Both the position numbers and the translations under genes were made by a program. A stretch of 64,000 bases of DNA from Apiotrichum sp. Y4204 (taxonomy: Eukaryota > Basidiomycota > Tremellomycetes > Trichosporonales > Trichosporonaceae): assembly GCA_025531455.1 (NCBI GenBank), contig JAMYHL010000036.1, forward strand, positions 248,001 through 312,000. The letters run 5' to 3'. The notes beneath the pieces are model-generated. The model had not been told where the DNA came from. It made no database searches and saw only the letters and a list, made by a program, of their open reading frames with translations. Positions 58,035 to 64,000 of this stretch are shown piece after piece. How positions within the stretch are numbered: position 1 is the stretch's first letter; every line of letters starts with the position of its first letter.

Positions 58035-61000
58035 TTAGGCCTTAGGGCCGAGGGCGTCGTTGTTGATGGCCTCAACCTCGTTCTTGTGCGCGACCTTGGA
58101 GCCGGTGGCGACCGACGACGACGGCTTACGGCCGGCGTACAGGACGTTCTTGCCCTTGTGGTGCTCAGTCTGGTTGTTCGCGAGCCTGAGACGGGGGATC
58201 ATGCTGGGAAGGTTAATAACGACTCGAAAATAATGTGTGCTTGTACTCACTAAGAGGCGGCACCGTTGTTCAGAGGCTCCTCCTGGGCCCACATGAGCTC
58301 GGCATTCGGGTAGGTGTCGAGGTGGGGGGTGATGAGGTCGTAAGGCACGGGCGACACCTGCTCGACACGCGAGATGGCAATGTCGGTGATACCGCGGGCC
58401 TCACGCTCCTGAATGAGCTGGTAGTAGACCTGACCCGAGCAGAGAATGTGGCGGCGGATCTTGTCAGCCGGCGCAAGCGAGTCGGGGTGGGGCTCGGGAA
58501 TGTAGCGCTGGAAGGTGGTGCCAGGGCCCATGTCCTCGAGCGTCGAACGGGCGAGCGGGTGACGGAGCAGGTTCTGGAATGTTAGTAAAATTCTTCGTGT
58601 ACAAATCCACTACACTCACCTTGCTGAAGAAGTTGATCAGCGGCTTGCGGAAGTCACGGAGCTGCTGGCGACGGAGGGCGTGGAAGTAGTTGGCGGGGGT
58701 GGTGGGGTAGGTGACCTGCATGTTGCAGTCCTGGATCTGGCGCTGGAGCTGCTCGGCGTTGGGGTAGACGCGAGGGTCGTCGTCGCAGAGCTGGAGGAAA
58801 CGCTCGAGACGGCCCGACGAGTGCTCGGGACCCTGTCCGTCGTAACCGTGGGGGAGCGAGAGCACGAGACCGGTGCGCTGGAGCCACTTGCGCTCACCCG
58901 AGGCGATGAACTGGTCGATGATGCACTGAGCATTGTTGGCAAAGTCACCGAACTGGGCCTCCCACATGGTCAGCGAGTTGGGCGAGACGAGCGAGTAGCC
59001 GAGCTCGAAACCGAGAGTACCGTACTCGGAAAGGTGCGAGTTAGTGACGGTGAACGAGCCCTGGTCAGGGGCGACGTGCTTGAGCGCAGTGTAGGTCGAC
59101 TCGTTGACCTGGTCGTGAATGAGGGCGTGGCGCTGGGAGAAGGTACCACGCTCGACGTCCTGACCGGAGACACGGACGTGAGTGCCCTCGGCACAGAGCG
59201 TACCAAAGGCAAGGGCCTCGGCGGTCGACCAGTCAATGTTCTTGCCCTCGGAGACGGTCTTGCCACGGGTGGCAATGATACGGGCAAGGTTCTTGTGGGG
59301 GGTGAAGCCCTCGGGGTAGCTGGAGATGATCTCGCCAATCTTCTTGAGCTTGGACTCGTCGACACCAGTGTCGTGGGTGGGGAGGATGCGCTCGGCGAGC
59401 TCGGTGGGGCTGGGGAAGCCGTCCCACGAGGACGAGAGCCACTCCTTGGGCGAGGGCTGGTAGTTCTTGGAGGCGTCGTAGGCCTTCTCCATCATGCCCC
59501 AGACCCACTGCTTGTGCTCCTCAATCTCCTTGGCGGTGAAGGTGCCCTCCTTGACGAGCTGCTCCGAGTAGATGGTAAGAGCGGAAGGCTGCTTCTGGAT
59601 AGCCTTGTACATGCGGGGCTGGGTGAACGAGGGCTGGTCAGTCTCGTTGTGTCCGTGGCGACGGTAGCAGACAATGTCAATGACAACGTCCTTCTTGAAG
59701 GTGGCACGCCACTCGGCGGCGAGCATGCAGACAAAGTTGACGGCCTCGACGTTGTCACCGTTCACGTGGAAGATGGGGGCGTCGATCGACTTGGCAATGT
59801 CCGAGCAGTAAGGGGTCGAGCGCGAGTAGCGGGGGTCGGTGGTGAAACCAATCTGGTTGTTGACGACCAGGTGGATCGTGCCGCCGGTGCCGTAGGCGGG
59901 GAGGTGGGCCATGCCCATCGACTCGTAGACGACACCCTGGCCGGCGAACGCGGCGTCACCGTGGAGAAGGACCGACATGGCGCCGTCGTGGCTTCCCTCG
60001 TCGCCCTCAAAGTGCTGGATGGCACGGGTCTTGCCGAGGACGACGGGGTCCTCAGCCTCGAGATGCGAGGGGTTGGCAACGAGCGACAGGGCGACCTTCT
60101 TGCCCGAGGGGGTGGGGCGGATGTAGTTGGCACCCAAGTGGTACTTGACATCACCACCGCCGTTGTCGGCACCGTCCATGTTGCCAGCAAACTCGTTGAG
60201 GATGGCCTCCATGGGCTTGCGAATAACGTTGGCGAGGACGTTGAGACGACCACGGTGGGGCATACCCATGATGATCGACTTGACACCAGCCTCGACGGAA
60301 GCGTCAATGAGACCCTTCATACCGGGGATAAGAGCCTCGCAACCCTCAAGACCGAAACGCTTCTCGTTGGGGTGCTTGGCAGCAATGAACTTCTCAAACA
60401 TCTCGGACCAGATGGTGCGGTCGAGAATCATGCGCTTCTCCTCGGTCGAGTACGACCACTGGGTGGGGACCTCGACGCGCTCACGGATCCAGTTGCACTG
60501 TCCACGGTCGGAAATGTGGATGTACTGGATACCGATGTTGGTGCAGTACATGCGCTTGAGCTCGTCAATGATCTGGCCAAGAGTGAGCTGGTCGTCCTTG
60601 ACCGAGCCGACGAAACGGGGAAGGATACCGGGGCCGAGCTTGAACTCTTTGCTGAGGTCGTCCTTGGTCCAGCCGTAGTACTCGAGAGTGAGTTCAGGGG
60701 GAGTCTCCTTGGACATGTCGGCGTTCTGGATACCGAGAGGGTCAAGCTCGGCAATGTGGTGACCGCGGACCTGGTAGGCACGGACGAGAAGCTGGACCTT
60801 GAGGTAGTCGGTCAGCTCACCACTGGAAGTGTCGATGGCGATCGGGGAGCCCGACTCGGGGAACGACTGGGAGAGCTTCGGGGCGGGCATGAAGGCCTGC
60901 GACGAGGGGAGACCGTTGTCAAGGCCGGCAAAGTAGGCCGCCCACGACGCGTGGACCGACTTGGGGTCGTGCTTCCATGCGCGGTACATCCTGTTTGTCA

Positions 61001-61216
61001 GCCGGGGAAACAAGACGCAGCCACTAAAACTTACTCCTCCATGTAGAACTGGTTGCCGCCGTTGGCAAACGAGTCACGGGGGCTGGGGGGGATGGCGGCC
61101 TCGGTGGCATATTTCCGGATGGAGAGCTTGGGGGCACGGAAAGCGACGAGCGACGACGCGCGGGCGGCCTGGACGGCGCGGGCGCGCGGGAGCGAGCGAG
61201 GCAATGTGCGGAGCAT
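58035..61216 (-). CDS. KGD1: 2-oxoglutarate dehydrogenase E1 component, mitochondrial
   Basis: Exons are 61216..61035, 60990..58620, 58573..58251 and 58203..58035, giving 1,014 residues, about the length of known fungal enzymes. The Arg/Ala-rich start [20 protein letters not shown] is a mitochondrial presequence, ending near IRKYATEAA. Thiamine-diphosphate enzyme hallmarks are [61 protein letters not shown] and [15 protein letters not shown]1 decarboxylates 2-oxoglutarate and passes the succinyl group to E2 lipoamide in the TCA-cycle complex. Long open frames on the opposite strand (up to 788 codons) come from strong codon bias. The last two introns lie near the C-terminus. Confidence 0.97.
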
Positions 61217-62410
61217 GTTGGAGAGAATTATGTGCTCGTTGGAGAGCTAAAGAGTCCGAGACAGAAGTGTGATACAGTACAGGTGGGGGAGGAAAGGGAA
61301 GGGGGCGGAAAGACGTTTTAGAGAAGGGAGAGAGCGGGGGAAGGATATGCTCTCTTTGATGGGAGGAAGACGGTTCTCAAGACGTCCTTGATGGTGATGA
61401 GCGAGAGAGAGGTGGTGAGATCAGGTGGATCCTGAAGCGACGGGGAGTGGTTGGGGAGGGGAGGAGGGAGAGGGAGAGAGGTGTGTCGGTGGGGAGAGTG
61501 ACCAGCCAGTGGCAGTAGTAGTAGTGTAGAGTGGGGGGTTACGAAAGGTGGAGCTGCTATTACAACTCCCTCGTGATGCTGTCAGCCTATGATGAAGCTA
61601 AAATGGAGATGGCCGCTGTCCCCGTGTATATACGTATATACCCAGTGCTGACTGCAAAAACACACCCACACACCACACACGCGCTCCTCCGCGCCATAGC
61701 TGACGCCACTTTTGCAACAGCTACGCGCGACGTGCCTGCCCATTGCTAATGATTACTTTCCAGGTGGGGGACACGGGAGTAGGGGGAAAAACAAGGGCAA
61801 AAGCAAATTGCATTACAACTTGGGTGGAGAATTCTAATGGCCCCCACCCCCGCGGCGCTACCATTTTTTCACTGCGGCATCCGTTTCACCGCCCGCCTCG
61901 GCGTTTTCGGCACCTTGATCCGAGATATCCCTGCTGCTAGGTACCCAGGTGCCCAGGTGCCACTGCCGCCTCTGCCGCTGCCGTTGCCGCGGCTGCCGCC
62001 CCTGCCGGCCCTGCCCCGACGCCTCGCCGCACCGAGGCCCAGCCCCGCACAGCGCGGCCCAGCGGAGATGCTTCGGACGTACTGGCCCCGAACATCCTAC
62101 CGCCGCCCCGCCCCGCGCTCCGCCAGGCCCGCCACGGCCCCCCTTCCTTTGCCATGTGCCGCAGTACATCGCCCACTGCGTACTGTACTTCTACAGCTCG
62201 TACAGCTCCCGCACACATACGCGTCGCGCCAGACGGAGCTGCGTCTGCACACCGCGCCTAACAGCGGACACCAACTAACGATGACTACGTAGCCTAACCC
62301 CTCAGCGCTCACGGGTGCATATGGGTGTAGGAATGCCCCGCCCGCGCACGCGGCCTGTCCAGAAGCTCACAAGTGCAAATGAAAAGTAGAGCTCGCGCTG
62401 GTGTTTCCAG

Positions 62411-62491
62411 CAAGCTGCAAGCTGCAAGCTGCAAGCTGCAAGCTGCAAGCTGCAAGCTGCAAGCTGCAAGCTGCAAGCTGCAAGCTGCAAG
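62411..62491. repeat. heptanucleotide tandem array, unit CAAGCTG, about 11.5 copies
   Basis: Eleven perfect head-to-tail copies of CAAGCTG plus a partial one, with no mismatch. Because 7 is not a multiple of 3, all three frames stay open and give LQAASCK-type repeats on one strand, so the open frames across it are not evidence of coding. Confidence 0.95.
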
Positions 62492-63903
62492 GTTGGCATT
62501 GGCGCAAAGTTTTGGCATCGGTGCGAATGCTTGGGGGCAGGAGATGCTGTGGAGATTCAAGTCGCACAAGCACGATGCCCGCAGTTCTCGCCCCCAGGTG
62601 TCGAGTTCTGCACCCACCCAAGAGTTGCAGAGTTGACGTCATTCGTTGTGCGAGCAACGCCGCAGCGCATTGCTCCTCGCCCTCCTGTTGGCTACTGTTG
62701 CGGTGGTTTTCCCGCGCTCCCAGCCCCAGTACCCCAGGCCAAGAGAGTCTGTAGCTGCAGAGGCGCAGAGGACAGCGACCGTGCACGGCTTAATGCTAGC
62801 AATGTGGCCGAGGCCAGCGATAAACAGCTGCGATTGGTCCGGGGCATCTTGAGCCCGCGGACCGCATATGAGCAGAGGCCAGGTAGTCTCTGCAGATCTG
62901 CAGATCAGCGACGACTCTGCAGTGCATGTACTGGCTGGTTTGCAGGGAGTGCAATTCCGCGCTTGTTCGCATGGTATGGTGAGAAGAACGAGTGGCATGA
63001 ATGGCATGAGTGAGACGATTACCCAGCTCCAGCTCACAAGTACTTGGGTATTGTTTCGCGCACCACGTCCAAGGGCCAGGGGGACGCCTAGCGCCCAGCG
63101 CCCAGGGGGGCCTGGAACACGGGTGGGGAGGAGGTGGTCAGTGGTCAGTCACCGCCCGTGCGCATCACGCACATCACGCACATCGGCTTCCTCTCGTCCC
63201 CCACGACGCGGGATATCCTCCGAAGTTTGTGGGGGGCCACTCGGGCGGAGAGATCTTGGGACGGGTCTCGGAATAACTAAGCCCCCAAGCCACACCCATC
63301 ACCCGCTCTGGCCCAAGTACAACGGTTATGTGCGCATGTGCATCGCGGTTCATGCTTCGTGCTTCGTGCTTCCTGCTTGGTGCTCATGCTTCTCTGCGCA
63401 AACGGCCTGCAGCGGGGTATGGCGGCACTCACCTCTGGTAGCAGGACCCGCACTCACGTGTATGGCCTCCGCGGGCGCAGCAACGCCAGAAGATCAGAAA
63501 AACGTGCTACCTCAGACCGTCGCGCGACGCGCGACTCAAAACCGGCAGAGGCAGAGTCGGGGTGTCTGGCCCGCCGCTGTACGGTGTACGGTTTACCGCA
63601 GCGGGGGACCTTGAATCCCCGAGAACCGTCAGTTGGAGAACAACTAGCGTGAACAGAGGCCACTAGCTAGGAAGCGCGAAGAGATGTATATCTGATCCGC
63701 GAGGCAGACTCGACAGTTGCGGATGTGGATATCTGGCTCGATGGGATCTACGATCAGAGGACATTAGGGATCGAACGGTTGAGGATCTTGAGGGCCGAGG
63801 ACCGAGTACGATGTCCAGGTCAGTGGCACTGATATCCAGATAGAGTATTAACAGTGGGCGCTTGATGCGAGACACGCAGCTGATCTCGACCATTCATCCA
63901 ATT

Positions 63904-63956
63904 TCCCAATGTGGTCCGCTTCCATTGGGACTTCGGTGCGGTCCCAATGTGGTGCG
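63904..63956. repeat. direct and inverted TCCCAATG repeats
   Basis: TCCCAATGTGGT at 63904 and again at 63942, with the inverted CATTGGGA at 63923-63930 between them. The first copy and the inverted copy could pair as an 8-bp stem. The purpose is unknown; it may be part of a promoter beyond the window edge. Confidence 0.6.
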
Positions 63957-64000
63957 ATGTACGGCGCCGGCGACGCAGACAGACGGCATTGCGACCCAGC

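Larger units (their letters stand above)
61217..64000. other. gene-free right end of the window, 2.8 kb
   Basis: The first 0.4 kb is purine-rich and is the KGD1 promoter and leader. A TATATACGTATATAC palindrome lies near 61627. The rest carries a heptanucleotide array, CCGCTGCC-type short repeats near 61950-62010 and a TCCCAATG repeat near the end. Frames of up to 248 codons have no family resemblance. Confidence 0.55.

Noticed and set aside
58680..61046. 788-codon open frame on the plus strand opposite KGD1
   Set aside because: It mirrors the KGD1 coding frame, where G/C-ending codons remove antisense stops. The product is Val/Gly/Leu/Asp-rich with no domain, and KGD1 itself is certain.
62302..62786. 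Open frames reading LQAASCK repeats at the heptamer array
   Set aside because: A 7-nt unit keeps every frame open, so openness carries no information. No exon context or conserved flank.

Overview
This is a window of nuclear DNA from a GC-rich fungus, most likely a basidiomycete yeast of the Tremellomycetes (Trichosporonales or a close relative; inferred from gene content and intron style, not from a search). The genes are split by many short introns, mostly 33-60 nt, with GTRNGY donors and a CTRAC-like branch site very close to the acceptor. I rebuilt the exon chains by hand from splice signals, reading frame and protein-family continuity. All but one of the 20 chains have total coding lengths divisible by three. 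The exception, YRA1 at the left edge, is cut off by the window boundary.

Layout. 1-4.5 kb: the 3' end of an mRNA-export adaptor (YRA1/ALY type), a VTC1-like vacuolar membrane protein and a BTB-domain protein. 4.5-8.8 kb: a 4.3-kb stretch without a convincing gene. 8.8-20 kb: a glutamine-rich protein, a 2,307-residue protein resembling the Mus7/Mms22 replication-repair scaffold, and an isolated intronless gene resembling a Copia-type Gag with no pol. 21-29 kb: APS kinase (MET14), verprolin/WIP, a Tic20/DUF4870-like membrane protein and a CCCH zinc-finger protein. 31.5-40.6 kb: the DEAD-box helicase DHH1 and, divergently, a class II myosin heavy chain with an 11-nt microexon. 41-47.5 kb: a small mitochondrial protein, a small cysteine-rich protein, an ADH6-type alcohol dehydrogenase and a short beta-sandwich domain protein. 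47.9-51.8 kb: the proteasome ATPase RPT5, an acidic nuclear-type protein and an intron-containing tRNA-Lys(CUU). 52-61.2 kb: a full-length ABCA transporter and 2-oxoglutarate dehydrogenase E1 (KGD1). 61.2-64 kb: gene-free, with a heptanucleotide tandem array.

Functional links are those of an ordinary eukaryotic chromosome, not an operon. Actin-related functions (verprolin, myosin II) and RNA metabolism (YRA1, CCCH protein, DHH1) recur but are not clustered. Two promoters carry CACGTG boxes that suit the gene: upstream of VTC1 (a phosphate-regulon gene in yeast) and upstream of MET14 (a Cbf1 target in yeast).

The most unusual items are the stand-alone Gag-like gene, a Gly-to-Ala change in the first Walker A motif of the ABCA transporter, the Tyr-Phe-Ala C-terminus of RPT5, the myosin microexon, and a hairpin-bearing 3' trailer on tRNA-Lys. 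I found no CRISPR array, rRNA gene, complete transposon or biosynthetic gene cluster.
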